A stretch of DNA of 64,000 nucleotides, taken from the NCBI RefSeq assembly GCF_003388735.1, contig NZ_QUBQ01000001.1, positions 1,860,001 to 1,924,000 of the forward strand, in the 5' to 3' direction. The notes beneath the pieces were generated by a model. That model did not search any database. It was not told the origin of the DNA and worked only from the letters and a program-made list of their open reading frames with translations. Below are positions 49,753 to 57,823 of this stretch, in pieces. Within the stretch, counting starts at the first letter, position 1, and each line of letters opens with the position of its first letter. This stretch comes from Paenibacillus paeoniae. GTDB taxonomy: Bacteria; Bacillota; Bacilli; Paenibacillales; Paenibacillaceae. The position numbers and the translations under genes were made by a program.

Positions 49753-50612
49753 CGATATCCGCATTTTCGGCACAGCTCTTCGACGGCTTCCCTGCGGGAG
49801 AAGCCGTCGTACAAGTTGTTTGCCCGCTCACCCTCGATAATATCTGCAAAGGGCTGTTCGTGAATATTGCCCAGATCGATGACACCCTCCCCATCCAGAC
49901 AGCAAGGAATAACGGTTCCGTCAATCAAAACTCCTGCTTGATTGCGGAGCGCATGACAGAACCCTCTGCCATCGTCCTCTGGTTCCCTCAGATCGGGCCA
50001 TTTGAACTCCGGGTCCTGGTTCAAGTAAATCCGGTCCGCGATCTTCACACCCGTACCCGGCTTGAACTTCTCCTCGATACGATAATCGAGCGAATATGCC
50101 TCCTCGATCATGCCAAGAAGCTCTCTGTTTTTATCTTCTTGCTTATTAATTTCATTGTTCATATCCAGGTTCCATAACCGGTAGGACACGATCACATCGC
50201 TGGACTCATTCGCTTCCTTGACGAAAGCAAGAATGTCGGCCAAATACCCCGCTTTGTCTTCCGAGCCAGGATGCCCGTCGAAGCTGTGAAGCGAGAAGTT
50301 GAGTTGGCGCAGAGCAGGTTTATTCAACAGCTTTGCTTTATTTTTTGTAATTAATGTTCCGTTTGTCGTAATGTTGACTTTGAACCCCTTCTCATGGGCA
50401 ATGTCTAACAGCTTGTCAATCTTGGGATGCAGAAGCGGCTCTCCCTTCACATGGAAGTAGATGTAATCCGTAAACGGCTTAACCTGATCCAGTGTACGAG
50501 TGAAATCCTCGACGGACAGAAAGCCTTTCGCTCTTTGGGTTGGCGGGCAAAACGTACAGGATAAATTGCAAATGCTAGTCGTTTCTATATAAAATTTTTT
50601 GAACTTTTTCAT
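49734..50612 (-). CDS. Radical SAM/SPASM domain protein
   Basis: About 292 residues. ETTSICNLSCTFCPPTQR carries the CxxxCxxC ligands of the radical SAM 4Fe-4S cluster, with HVKGEPLLHPKIDKLL (SAM contact) and INITTNGTLIT-type strands following. The C-terminal SPASM part has CHALRNQAGVLIDGTVIPCC and ends CRKCGYRQ, enough Cys for an auxiliary cluster. Such enzymes mature peptides or modify proteins or small molecules. No candidate precursor peptide was seen close by. The ATG at 50612 has GGAG at a better distance than the ATG at 50627. Confidence 0.88.
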   Translation of the reverse strand: MKKFKKFYIETTSICNLSCTFCPPTQRAKGFLSVEDFTRTLDQVKPFTDYIYFHVKGEPLLHPKIDKLLDIAHEKGFKVNITTNGTLITKNKAKLLNKPALRQLNFSLHSFDGHPGSEDKAGYLADILAFVKEANESSDVIVSYRLWNLDMNNEINKQEDKNRELLGMIEEAYSLDYRIEEKFKPGTGVKIADRIYLNQDPEFKWPDLREPEDDGRGFCHALRNQAGVLIDGTVIPCCLDGEGVIDLGNIHEQPFADIIEGERANNLYDGFSRREAVEELCRKCGYRQRFGA

Positions 50613-50651
50613 CCAGTTTCTCTCCATTAATCAACTTTCATTCGACATGCT

Positions 50652-51098
50652 TTATGGCGTAGAGATGCCGTTTTTTACGAATCGTGACATCACTTCCGGT
50701 GTAGGCATTAAACAAGATTGTGCGCCGCCGGACAATCGATGACGGTTTTTTGCTATCCATCCATAGACGGCATTCCGTAAAGGCGCAGGAACAATAATGA
50801 GAGCATAGAGCAGACCTCTCCAGCCGCCGAGACCTTTCATTACTCGCAGAGCAGCACCAGAGTTCGTATAGAAGCGGCCGCTCTCGAACAGCACAAAGGA
50901 ATCCCAATCATCCGTGGGTAATCCTCCTTCTCGAAGCAAGCGCTGCCCGGCAGCGGATTGCAGCGTAGCAAAGGAAAACGTTCGTCTATGATCATGCTTG
51001 ACCAAATATTTCGTTATATTCTGGCATAGGTGGCATTCGCCATCAATGAATATGATGGTCTCTTTCCCGTCCTGGCTCTGACTATTCAGCTGCGCCAT
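50652..51098 (-). CDS. DCC-family thiol-disulfide oxidoreductase-like protein
   Basis: 148 residues. IIFIDGECHLCQNITKYLVK contains the DGxCxxC motif that names the family (thioredoxin-like fold), followed by FATLQSAAGQRLL and SGAALRVMKGLGGWRGLLYA with a hydrophobic helix. YGWIAKNRHRLSGG close to the end is also typical. Thought to act in thiol redox chemistry. The gene lies 40 bp upstream of the radical SAM gene on the same strand and may share its transcript. Confidence 0.85.
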   Translation of the reverse strand: MAQLNSQSQDGKETIIFIDGECHLCQNITKYLVKHDHRRTFSFATLQSAAGQRLLREGGLPTDDWDSFVLFESGRFYTNSGAALRVMKGLGGWRGLLYALIIVPAPLRNAVYGWIAKNRHRLSGGAQSCLMPTPEVMSRFVKNGISTP

Positions 51099-51159
51099 GA
51101 TTTTATGTCCTCCCAGCTTTGATTATCTTCATCCTATCATATTCATAACAAACTTGCAC

Positions 51160-51188
51160 TTGACCCCTGCCCCGGAGTGTACTATAAT
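51160..51188 (+). promoter_or_regulatory. Promoter of the guanidine-riboswitch transcript
   Basis: TTGACC (51160-51165), 17-nt spacer, TATAAT (51183-51188). The start point near 51195 lies directly before the aptamer. Confidence 0.75.
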
Positions 51189-51212
51189 CAAACGAAACTT
51201 CATGAATAATAG

Positions 51213-51337
51213 TCTTCTAGGGTTCCGCGGCGCTTAGCCGGTCTGGTCCGAGGGAAGACCCGCGGCTGCAGCCACGGCAACACGGAGGGATAAAAGCCCG
51301 GGAGAACATCGACCAGATGCTCCCAGGGCTTTTTTTG
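51213..51337 (+). promoter_or_regulatory. Guanidine-I (ykkC-type) riboswitch with terminator
   Basis: The conserved ykkC blocks are present in order: CTAGGGTTCCG (51218 region), CTGGTCCGAGGGAAG (51244 region) and ACGGAGGGATAAAAGCCCGG (51282 region). AGCCCGGGAG (51295-51304) is both the end of the aptamer and the 5' arm of a terminator with CTCCCAGGGCT (51320-51330) followed by seven T. Guanidinium binding should hold this arm and allow read-through into the two SMR genes. Confidence 0.93.
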
Positions 51338-51426
51338 TGCCAATTTTAGGAATCAGCCGCCCTCTTAGTTGCAGTGAATGAAGTTTTTATCAAAATCAAA
51401 AGATAAAGAAAAGGAGTGGACGTACC

Positions 51427-51798
51427 ATGAAATCGAGCCAAAACAAGTATTGGTTGCTCGTCATCGTAGCGGCTTGTTTTGAAGTGCTGTGGGTGATGGG
51501 ATTGAAGCATGCCGAGACTATGGCACATTGGGCAGGAACGATTGTCGCTATCATCGTTAGTTTCCTGCTGTTGATCTATACGGCTAAGAAATTGCCGACA
51601 AGCACAGCCTATGCCGTATTCGTCGGACTTGGCACAGTCGGCACCGTGCTCGTAGAGATGAGTGTTTTCGGCGAGCCGTTCCGCTGGAGCAAGATCGGGT
51701 TAGTAGCCGTACTTCTCGTCGGCATTGTCGGCCTGAAAATGGTCACGCACGGCAACGATGAAGACCATCTTCCAAAGAAAGAAGGTGAGCCTGCATGA
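51427..51798 (+). CDS. gdnC: SMR-family guanidinium exporter subunit (GdnC/YkkC)
   Basis: 123 residues with four helices. The helix-1 Glu needed for proton/substrate exchange is in VVAACFEVLWVMGLKHA. KLPTSTAYAVFVGLGTVGTV with VEMSVFGEP is the conserved SMR centre. A polar tail of about 18 residues extends it beyond the partner. It should pair with the next protein as a heteromeric exporter of guanidinium, as known for YkkC/YkkD-type pairs. AAGGAG upstream; preceded by the guanidine-I riboswitch. Its end overlaps the next start by 4 bp (ATGA). Confidence 0.92.
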   Translation: MKSSQNKYWLLVIVAACFEVLWVMGLKHAETMAHWAGTIVAIIVSFLLLIYTAKKLPTSTAYAVFVGLGTVGTVLVEMSVFGEPFRWSKIGLVAVLLVGIVGLKMVTHGNDEDHLPKKEGEPA

Positions 51799-52109
51799 GT
51801 TGGTTTCTCGTCATTATGGCAGGATTGTTCGAGGTTGTCGGTGTAGCTGGTATTGCTCAATACAACAAAAAAGCATCGCTACAAAGTGCCCTTATGCTTG
51901 GCGGCGGTTTCCTGATCAGCTTTATTCTTCTATCCCTTGGCATGAAGGATATGCCTATGGGTACTGCATATGCAGTGTGGACAGGTATTGGCACGGTCGG
52001 AAGTGCGCTTGTCGGTATCTTGTTCTTCCGTGAATCCAAAAACTTTCTGCGTATTTTGTTTATCGCATTTGTACTCGGTGCCGTCATCGGTCTGAAACTT
52101 ATTGGTTAA
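51795..52109 (+). CDS. gdnD: SMR-family guanidinium exporter subunit (GdnD/YkkD)
   Basis: 104 residues, four helices. IMAGLFEVVGVAGIAQYNKK holds the essential Glu, KDMPMGTAYAVWTGIGTVGS is the conserved centre, and GILFFRESKNFLRILFIAFV forms the end. Translation is coupled to gdnC by the ATGA overlap. The pair with the guanidine riboswitch makes the guanidinium substrate very likely. Normal length for the family. Confidence 0.92.
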   Translation: MSWFLVIMAGLFEVVGVAGIAQYNKKASLQSALMLGGGFLISFILLSLGMKDMPMGTAYAVWTGIGTVGSALVGILFFRESKNFLRILFIAFVLGAVIGLKLIG

Positions 52110-52133
52110 TTGGCCAAATCATCATAAAATCAT

Positions 52134-52171
52134 CAATCGCCCATGCTCCGTTGAAGGAACATGGGCGATTG
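52134..52171. terminator. Hairpin between gdnD and the YdjO-like gene
   Basis: CAATCGCCCATG (52134-52145) pairs perfectly with CATGGGCGATTG (52160-52171). T residues are few on both sides; it is the only candidate terminator for these convergent genes. Confidence 0.6.
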
Positions 52172-52182
52172 TATGAAAAGGA

Positions 52183-52398
52183 TTAGAAATCCGATTTCGG
52201 TTTGCGAGGCTGCGACTTTGCTTTGTTTTGAACGGGCGGGAGATGCCTCATGCTGCGAAGCATAGGGCCGCTGCAGATCGGGCATTTCTGCTCGGATGCA
52301 GCGAATTCATCCCTTACCCATGCTTTACAATCCGCATTTTTGCATTTCCAAATTTTTGTAGGCTTAAGATTATCTTTCGTGTCTGTGCTCGTAGTCAA
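52183..52398 (-). CDS. Cold-inducible YdjO-like zinc-ribbon protein
   Basis: 71 residues. IWKCKNADCKAWVRDEFAAS followed by CPICSGPM gives the CxxxxC and CxxC pairs of the YdjO family of small zinc-ribbon proteins. The tail is basic. Members are cold-inducible in Bacillus; the molecular role is unknown. Single gene. Confidence 0.75.
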   Translation of the reverse strand: MTTSTDTKDNLKPTKIWKCKNADCKAWVRDEFAASEQKCPICSGPMLRSMRHLPPVQNKAKSQPRKPKSDF

Positions 52399-52463
52399 GA
52401 ATAACGATCCCTTTCATATATCCAATTTCATCGGATTTCTCTTTTATTTATGTCATTAACTAT

Positions 52464-53552
52464 TTATACAGTAAAATATGTCGGTACCACACAAACCGGT
52501 TTAGTCGCTTCCGCTTCATATCCTGTTGCCTGCAAGGTTCCCTGCTCCGCATCCACACTGAACGTCACGATATTATTGGCATCGCGATTGGCGACAAGCA
52601 GAAACTTCCCATTTGGCGTCAAGGAGAAATGCCTTGGATGTCCCCCGCCCGAATGAATATGCTGCAGAAGACTCAAGCTTCCGTTATCCGCATTCACGGC
52701 AAATACGACAATGCTGTCATGTCCGCGATTAGAACCATACAGATAACGTCCGTCTTGGGAGATGGCAATTTCGGCTGTACCATTTTCTCCATTATAATCA
52801 TCAGGAAGCGTGCTGACCGTATCCAGTACTTCCAGCTTGCCCTCAGCCTGATCATATGCTAATGAGGTAATCGTGGAATTCAGCTCATTAATAACAAAAG
52901 CAAACTTCCCGCTCGGATGGAACGTCAAGTGGCGGGGCCCTGCTCCACCGTGAAGCCTTATCGTATCATGCAATATCAGCTTCCCATCCTCCGCATCAAG
53001 ACGATAAGTTGCAATGAGATCAAGTCCCAGGTCTTGTACAAGTAAGAAACGCCCGTCAGGACTGTAGAAGCTGGAATGTGGATGAGGTCTGTCCTGCGAC
53101 TGGGGATCAACGCTGCTGCCCTCGTGCTGGCGAACATCTGCCAACTCACCGATAATGCCTTCACCCTCAATGCGCAGTAGTCCGATCATCCCTCCATGAT
53201 AGCTGGTTACGGATAAGAAACGATTGCCTGGATCGCGTTGAATATGACAAGTCGTTCCTGTTACCGTCAAGCGGCGGCTCAGCAGCTCCAGCGTTCCTTC
53301 TTGCTCGTCAATGCGGAATGATGCCACTTCTCCTGCTTTCTTACCTTCCTCGCCCACGCCTTCCGATATCGAGTAGAGCAGCTTTCGCTCAGCATCAACA
53401 TGGACGAACGTCGGATTTTTCAAGCCGGCATAAGAGCCGGTCTCCGTTAATTGCCCGCTCGTCTCATCCAAACGGAATACCCGAAGTCCAAGATCGGATT
53501 CTTCAGCGTACGATCCCGAGAATACAAGCAATTGACGTTGTTCAGCAGCCAC
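52464..53552 (-). CDS. Lactonase family beta-propeller protein (6-phosphogluconolactonase-like)
   Basis: 362 residues. Seven blades of about 50 residues repeat a strand pattern such as NPTFVHVDAERKLLYSISEG, DRPHPHSSFYSPDGRFLLVQ, GAGPRHLTFHPSGKFAFVIN and GGHPRHFSLTPNGKFLLVAN. This is the YkgB/Pgl fold that opens 6-phosphogluconolactone or similar lactones. GTG start at 53552 behind GGGGAGGAA. No signal peptide, so cytoplasmic. Pentose phosphate genes are not nearby. Confidence 0.88.
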   Translation of the reverse strand: MAAEQRQLLVFSGSYAEESDLGLRVFRLDETSGQLTETGSYAGLKNPTFVHVDAERKLLYSISEGVGEEGKKAGEVASFRIDEQEGTLELLSRRLTVTGTTCHIQRDPGNRFLSVTSYHGGMIGLLRIEGEGIIGELADVRQHEGSSVDPQSQDRPHPHSSFYSPDGRFLLVQDLGLDLIATYRLDAEDGKLILHDTIRLHGGAGPRHLTFHPSGKFAFVINELNSTITSLAYDQAEGKLEVLDTVSTLPDDYNGENGTAEIAISQDGRYLYGSNRGHDSIVVFAVNADNGSLSLLQHIHSGGGHPRHFSLTPNGKFLLVANRDANNIVTFSVDAEQGTLQATGYEAEATKPVCVVPTYFTV

Positions 53553-53617
53553 AACCTATTCCTCCCCAACAAACAGATAATTAATATGGACGGCCGACAG
53601 TCGGCCCATTCGCTATA

Positions 53618-54337
53618 TTAAGCCTTGTCCGTGCCGGGAACGCAATACCCGTCAGTGCAAGTCGCACCAGTCCCGTCGTCGCTGACTTGCATAAGTACAG
53701 GGTATTTGGCTTCCCACGCTTTATTCAGCGTATCGAGAAATACGGCCGGAGATTGTGCGCCGGACACAGCATACTTCCGGTCAATCACAAAGAACGGCAC
53801 GCCACGAATACCCAGACGGCTGCCTTCCTCCTCTTGCGCGCGGACGATATCCGCGAACTGATCCGATTCCAGAACCTCTCTAGCCCCCGCTTCATCAAGT
53901 CCGGCCTCGACAGCCAGCTCCACCAGACGATCTTTGTTTGACAGATCATCGTTATCGGTAAAGTAAGCCCGGAACAACCGTTCAGCCGTCTCGTAGCCGC
54001 GGCCCTGCGCCTCTCCGTACTGTGCAAGACGATGGGTGTCGAATGTGTTCAGCACCAAAGCGCCTTCGAATTTGAATTCGAGCCCGACTTCGGCAGCTTG
54101 CTGCTTGACATTTTCACTGGATGCTTTCGCTTGTTCTACGGTCATGCCATACTTCTTCGACAGCATCTCGTACGTGCCCATTCTTGCGGTTGAATCTGTG
54201 TGGGGATCAAGCTCGAAGCTTCTAAATTCGATCTCGATATGTTCCTTATGGGCGAACTGAGCTAAAGCCGCCTCGAATTTCCTCTTCCCGATATAACAGA
54301 ACGGACATACAAAGTCCGACCATATTTCAACTTTCAT
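53618..54337 (-). CDS. DsbA-family (FrnE-like) oxidoreductase
   Basis: 239 residues, thioredoxin fold with helical insertion. KVEIWSDFVCPFCYIGKRKF at the start contains the CPFC active site, and RGVPFFVIDRKYAVSGAQSP holds the cis-Pro. No signal peptide, so it belongs to the cytoplasmic FrnE/2-hydroxychromene-isomerase-like branch, probably a disulfide oxidoreductase or isomerase. CTDGYC near the C-terminus adds a second Cys pair. AGGAGG lies upstream of the ATG. Confidence 0.88.
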   Translation of the reverse strand: MKVEIWSDFVCPFCYIGKRKFEAALAQFAHKEHIEIEFRSFELDPHTDSTARMGTYEMLSKKYGMTVEQAKASSENVKQQAAEVGLEFKFEGALVLNTFDTHRLAQYGEAQGRGYETAERLFRAYFTDNDDLSNKDRLVELAVEAGLDEAGAREVLESDQFADIVRAQEEEGSRLGIRGVPFFVIDRKYAVSGAQSPAVFLDTLNKAWEAKYPVLMQVSDDGTGATCTDGYCVPGTDKA

Positions 54338-54416
54338 GTACTTCCACCTCCTGAATGAATGTAACCTTTATTATACCATGTTCCATGGCAATGAACGAAT
54401 AGCGGCATACAAAAAA

Positions 54417-54446
54417 CATGCCCCGCCATTCCAGTGGCGGAGCATG
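54417..54446 (-). terminator. Terminator of the SleB-like hydrolase gene
   Basis: CATGCCCCGCCA (54417-54428) pairs with TGGCGGAGCATG (54435-54446) with one mismatch. On the minus strand TTTTTT follows. Confidence 0.85.
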
Positions 54447-54450
54447 CTGT

Positions 54451-55107
54451 CTAGACTGCAAATATATGGCGTCCAATCTTGTCTGTCTGGGTCCGTGTCC
54501 AGATCCACGCGGAAGTCGCGGTATCCGGATTAAAGTAATACAGTGCCCCGTTCGTCGGATCATAACCGCGAACCGCGTCGAGTGCCGCCAAGTAAGCTTG
54601 CTTGTTCGGCACCAAATAATATTGACCGTCATCCACTGCGGTGAACGCTCTTGGCTGCTCGATGACGCCCTTTACCGTATTCGGGAAGCTTGTGGAAGCC
54701 AAACGGTTCATCACAACTGCACCAACAGCAACTTGGCCTACATACGGCTCCCCTCTTGACTCGCCGTAGATAACTCGGGCCATCAGATCAAGCTCATGTT
54801 TGTTCACGGACACTTTCTTGAGCATAGCCCATGTCTGGCTGCCTGCTACTCCGTCAGCCGCTAACCCATAGTCCTGCTGGAAACGAACAAGAGAATCCTT
54901 TGTTACATGGCCGAAGAACGGCGTAACATCTGTATTAAAGTAACCCAAAACTTTCAAACGATATTGTAAGTCCGGTACATCCGGAGCTGTGCTTCCGTAA
55001 GATAATGTTGGCGGTGCGGCTGCATGTGCAGTCGGTGCCGACAAGCCGGTCATGGCTGTAGCCCATAGGGCGAATGCCAACGTCATGACAACGATTTTTT
55101 TCTTCAT
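54451..55107 (-). CDS. Spore cortex-lytic enzyme SleB/CwlJ-like
   Basis: 218 residues. Signal peptide (about 1-29, ending AHA), a peptidoglycan-binding domain (VPDLQYRLKVLGYFNTDVTP, then FQQDYGLAADGVAGSQTW) and a hydrolase_2 domain: LDLMARVIYGESRGEPYVGQ with the catalytic Glu, then VGAVVMNRL, and QPRAFTAVDDGQ. SleB-type lytic transglycosylases cut cortex glycan during spore germination. SleB is usually near 260-300 residues, so this is a compact form. No YpeB-type partner follows. It agrees with the ger operon in indicating a spore former. Confidence 0.88.
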   Translation of the reverse strand: MKKKIVVMTLAFALWATAMTGLSAPTAHAAAPPTLSYGSTAPDVPDLQYRLKVLGYFNTDVTPFFGHVTKDSLVRFQQDYGLAADGVAGSQTWAMLKKVSVNKHELDLMARVIYGESRGEPYVGQVAVGAVVMNRLASTSFPNTVKGVIEQPRAFTAVDDGQYYLVPNKQAYLAALDAVRGYDPTNGALYYFNPDTATSAWIWTRTQTDKIGRHIFAV

Positions 55108-55332
55108 CTTGGAACATGACCTCCTTCATCCATTGCCGCCCAAGCGACTCGTTGTAGTGTAACATAGACGAATTAGGCATGTAATAGAATTCAACTAATT
55201 ACATATATTTGCTAGATCGCTGAAGTCGGTAATTATGAGCTGTTCCTAAGAGAGTTCTATCGAGAGAGACAGGATAGTTTAATTGCTGGCGCGAATACCT
55301 TCCTATAGAGTTTCATGTTAGGGGGAGGCAAG

Positions 55333-55896
55333 ATGGAGTTTATATTTATTAGGCATGGTCATGGAGAACATCTCAACGAATACCCAACTCGGTTAAATAC
55401 TTTACATCCCCGTCTTACAGAATACGGGAAGTCTCAAGTCTCACAATTACGAGATAAAATAATAGTTAAAAGTGAGGATCTGCTTCTTGTGAGTCCAACC
55501 AAACGTACAATTGAGTCCGCAATAATCTTGAAAAATGATATGAACTTCATCATTACACCGCTTGTCGGTCCGAGAATGTTTCCGCAAAATCCTGAATTCC
55601 CTTTTCTGGCTTGTGATTATATCCTTTCAAAATCTGAGATTTCAGACCTTTATCGCGACGCAAAAATAATTGATTTTGGTCTGGATTGCTGGGAAGAAGG
55701 AATTAACAGGATCGACCAAGATGTCTTTGAAGGATATGCCAAGCAATTACTAGCCTGGATTGGAGATGGATATAACAAAATATTTGTGATTTCACATGAC
55801 GGTACCATCACGAATTATCGAATGATGCTTGGAGAAAACGGACTGACAAGAAAAGATTTTCTTGGTGAGGCAGGAATATATAAAATGATTTTGTAG
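55333..55896 (+). CDS. Histidine phosphatase (phosphoglycerate-mutase-like) protein
   Basis: 187 residues from the ATG at 55333 behind GGGGGAGG. FIFIRHGHGEHLNEYP carries the catalytic RHG, LLLVSPTKRTIESA the second Arg, and VISHDGTITNYRMM the second His; the Glu between them is less clear. The branch-2-like length suggests a small-molecule phosphatase. The gene is AT-richer than the genes on both sides, consistent with acquisition from elsewhere. It lies about 75 bp before xerS, with a separate promoter between. Confidence 0.8.
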   Translation: MEFIFIRHGHGEHLNEYPTRLNTLHPRLTEYGKSQVSQLRDKIIVKSEDLLLVSPTKRTIESAIILKNDMNFIITPLVGPRMFPQNPEFPFLACDYILSKSEISDLYRDAKIIDFGLDCWEEGINRIDQDVFEGYAKQLLAWIGDGYNKIFVISHDGTITNYRMMLGENGLTRKDFLGEAGIYKMIL

Positions 55897-55908
55897 TCCT
55901 TCTTCGGA

Positions 55909-55937
55909 TTGTCCCCATTCAAGTCCATTGGTACAAT
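55909..55937 (+). promoter_or_regulatory. Promoter of xerS
   Basis: TTGTCC (55909-55914), 17-nt spacer, TACAAT (55932-55937), about 33 bp before the start codon. Confidence 0.5.
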
Positions 55938-55970
55938 AAGCTAAGGATATCGATTTCAAGGAGAAGAGCT

Positions 55971-57068
55971 ATGAATATTATCAAGATAAAGGACCGGCAA
56001 GAACTGGACGCCAAGCTTCCAACGATGCCGTGGTACATCGAACAATTTATTAACTATAAATTGCCTGACCTCTCTCCTTCTTCGCTTGTAGAATACATGA
56101 GAGATTATGAGACATTTCTGCATTGGCTGATTAGCGAAGGTTTGACCGAAACGACCAATTTAAAAGAAGTGCCTCTGCGAGATTTGGAGACGCTTAAGAT
56201 GGAGAGCATCGATGCCTATCGCATGTTCCTCTCTACGTATAAGCCTGAGCGGAACAATCGCACGACGATCTCCAGGAAGCTGTCCTCGCTTCGCTCCTTG
56301 TTCCATTATTTGAGCCAAATCGCGGAGGACGACGACTTCTACCCTCTGCTCAAGCGCAATGTCATGGCAAAGGTCACGATCAAGCGTACGCACAAGCCAA
56401 AGGATACAGCAGCTAAGCTGGAGGGAAAGCTCCTCCAGGAGGAGGAAATCACCGAGTTTCTTGCATATATCAAGCAAGGCTACGGGGTTGAGATTGCCAA
56501 AAACAAGCAAGCCTCCTACTCTTACGAACTGAACAAAATTAGAGACGCTTGCATCATCAGCTTTATTCTTCATTCAGGACTTCGTGTCTCGGAGCTGGTC
56601 AATCTGAACACCGATGACATCGACCTGAAGAAAAAGCTGTGTTATGTATACCGTAAAGGCAAAAATGACGATGACTTCAAAACCCCCGTCTACTTCCGCA
56701 ACGATGCGATTGAGGACTTAAATCATTATTTATCGCTTAGGGAAATCCGTTACAAATGTCCAAGGCGGGAAAAGGCGCTTTTTCTAGCGATAGCTAACGG
56801 CAATAATGAAGGCTCCCGTATGACCAAGCGGGCTATCCAAGCTATGGTTATCAAATACGCCAAGCGTTTCGGCAAGCCCTATCTATCTGTACATAAGCTG
56901 CGGCATTCCTTCGCCACTGATTATTATTTGCAGAACGATATTTATAAAACACAAGAGCAGCTTGGGCATGCTTCTCCCGAAACTACGCAAATTTACGCTC
57001 ATCTGACAGATAAGACAATGGCTCAGGCCATTGACCGCAGACAAAAAGAAGACAAGTCGGACGATTAG
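55971..57068 (+). CDS. xerS: Tyrosine recombinase XerS
   Basis: 365 residues. N-terminal SAM-like core-binding domain (SSLVEYMRDYETFLHWLISE) and C-terminal catalytic domain with Arg in FILHSGLRVSELVNLNTDDI, Lys in VYRKGKNDDDFKTPV, HxxR in SVHKLRHSFATDYYL, and His/Tyr in LGHASPETTQIYAHLT. Length over 350 and the extra N-terminal segment fit XerS, which alone resolves chromosome dimers at a dif-like site in streptococci. Paenibacillus and relatives carry such a gene besides XerCD. I do not see an obvious dif-like site close by. AAGGAGA upstream. Confidence 0.88.
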   Translation: MNIIKIKDRQELDAKLPTMPWYIEQFINYKLPDLSPSSLVEYMRDYETFLHWLISEGLTETTNLKEVPLRDLETLKMESIDAYRMFLSTYKPERNNRTTISRKLSSLRSLFHYLSQIAEDDDFYPLLKRNVMAKVTIKRTHKPKDTAAKLEGKLLQEEEITEFLAYIKQGYGVEIAKNKQASYSYELNKIRDACIISFILHSGLRVSELVNLNTDDIDLKKKLCYVYRKGKNDDDFKTPVYFRNDAIEDLNHYLSLREIRYKCPRREKALFLAIANGNNEGSRMTKRAIQAMVIKYAKRFGKPYLSVHKLRHSFATDYYLQNDIYKTQEQLGHASPETTQIYAHLTDKTMAQAIDRRQKEDKSDD

Positions 57069-57093
57069 GGCATAGCCCTGGTCCAACTTGTCT
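57052..57093. terminator. Bidirectional terminator overlapping the end of xerS
   Basis: GACAAGTCGGAC (57052-57063) pairs with GTCCAACTTGTC (57082-57093), with GGGC/GCCC inside. The xerS stop lies within it. T-rich tails occur on both sides. Confidence 0.8.
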
Positions 57094-57127
57094 TCTTCTA
57101 TTCGATCGCTTATTCCATTAGACGCCG

Positions 57128-57649
57128 CTATACTTCCAGATCCTCAGCAGAGATGCCTTCCTCCACCGCAAACTCGAAATCCTCGATATCATATACTTGC
57201 ACAGGCACTTCCGCCTCAATAAGCTTATCCTGAAACTCGAATTGATCCGACAGCAATGGAATACCCAGCTTGATGCCGGTCAGCAGAAGCTCCGTCTCAA
57301 TGGGATCAAAGATTTCTCCATACTGTGCGTTATCCAATGCATTCACAACGGTAAAATGAATATCGTCGCTCAACAACAGAGCCGAGCTTTCCCGCCACGG
57401 CACCTGCAGCGCCTTCTCAATCTTCTTCCGGTTTAGCGAATCCTCGAAAAAAGCAATCAGTTCTATAATCTTCGACTTCACGTGACCGTCGTCATCGGGA
57501 TTGTCCATCACCGGGTCCGAACCGTCCCTCATATCGTACAGCTCCGCAATGGAGGAATAGGGAACAACATAATCAACCGGACGACTAGGCACGAGAAGAT
57601 GTCCATACGTTGCTACCATCACTGCTTCTATTACAAACCGTCGACGCAT
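57128..57649 (-). CDS. Conserved Paenibacillus-type protein of unknown function
   Basis: 173 residues, acidic, no signal and no membrane helix. It opens RRRFVIEAVMVATYGHLLVP and has DDDGHVKSKIIELIAFFEDS, FTVVNALDNAQYGEIFDPIE and VPVQVYDIEDFEFAVEEGIS. Similar proteins in databases are sometimes labelled ADP-heptose synthase, but I see no kinase or nucleotidyltransferase motif, so that name should not be used. GGGGG upstream of the ATG and a good promoter. Divergent from ypdA. Confidence 0.75.
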   Translation of the reverse strand: MRRRFVIEAVMVATYGHLLVPSRPVDYVVPYSSIAELYDMRDGSDPVMDNPDDDGHVKSKIIELIAFFEDSLNRKKIEKALQVPWRESSALLLSDDIHFTVVNALDNAQYGEIFDPIETELLLTGIKLGIPLLSDQFEFQDKLIEAEVPVQVYDIEDFEFAVEEGISAEDLEV

Positions 57650-57698
57650 GCCAATCCCCCTGATTCAATCAATCTGTGTAACGATAAGCTTTCACCAT

Positions 57699-57726
57699 AT
57701 TATACAATAAACCTTTGCTCGTTCAA
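57699..57726 (-). promoter_or_regulatory. Promoter of the 173-aa protein gene
   Basis: On the minus strand TTGAAC (57726-57721), 16-nt spacer, TATAAT (57704-57699), about 50 nt before the ATG. Confidence 0.55.
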
Positions 57727-57744
57727 GATAGTTATTCGCCAAAT

Positions 57745-57773
57745 TTGCGCACCAACGCCGTCCGAAGTACAAT
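57745..57773 (+). promoter_or_regulatory. Possible promoter of ypdA
   Basis: TTGCGC (57745-57750), 17-nt spacer, TACAAT (57768-57773). The -35 box is weak. Confidence 0.4.
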
Positions 57774-57823
57774 GTGAGTAATCATTGTGCATTTTAGCAG
57801 CTGTTCTACAGGGGGATGTATAC

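Noticed and set aside
49734-50612. Radical SAM maturase with a peptide precursor (RiPP cluster)
   Set aside because: No small precursor ORF, protease or exporter of that type lies next to the gene. The neighbours are a CLC channel and a DCC protein.
53593-53607. GGCCGAC-type hairpin as terminator of the DsbA-family gene
   Set aside because: A short stem without a following T run on the minus strand; the next gene is probably read through.
57128-57649. ADP-heptose synthase
   Set aside because: This label is sometimes attached to similar proteins, but the sequence shows neither a ribokinase-type nor a nucleotidyltransferase motif.
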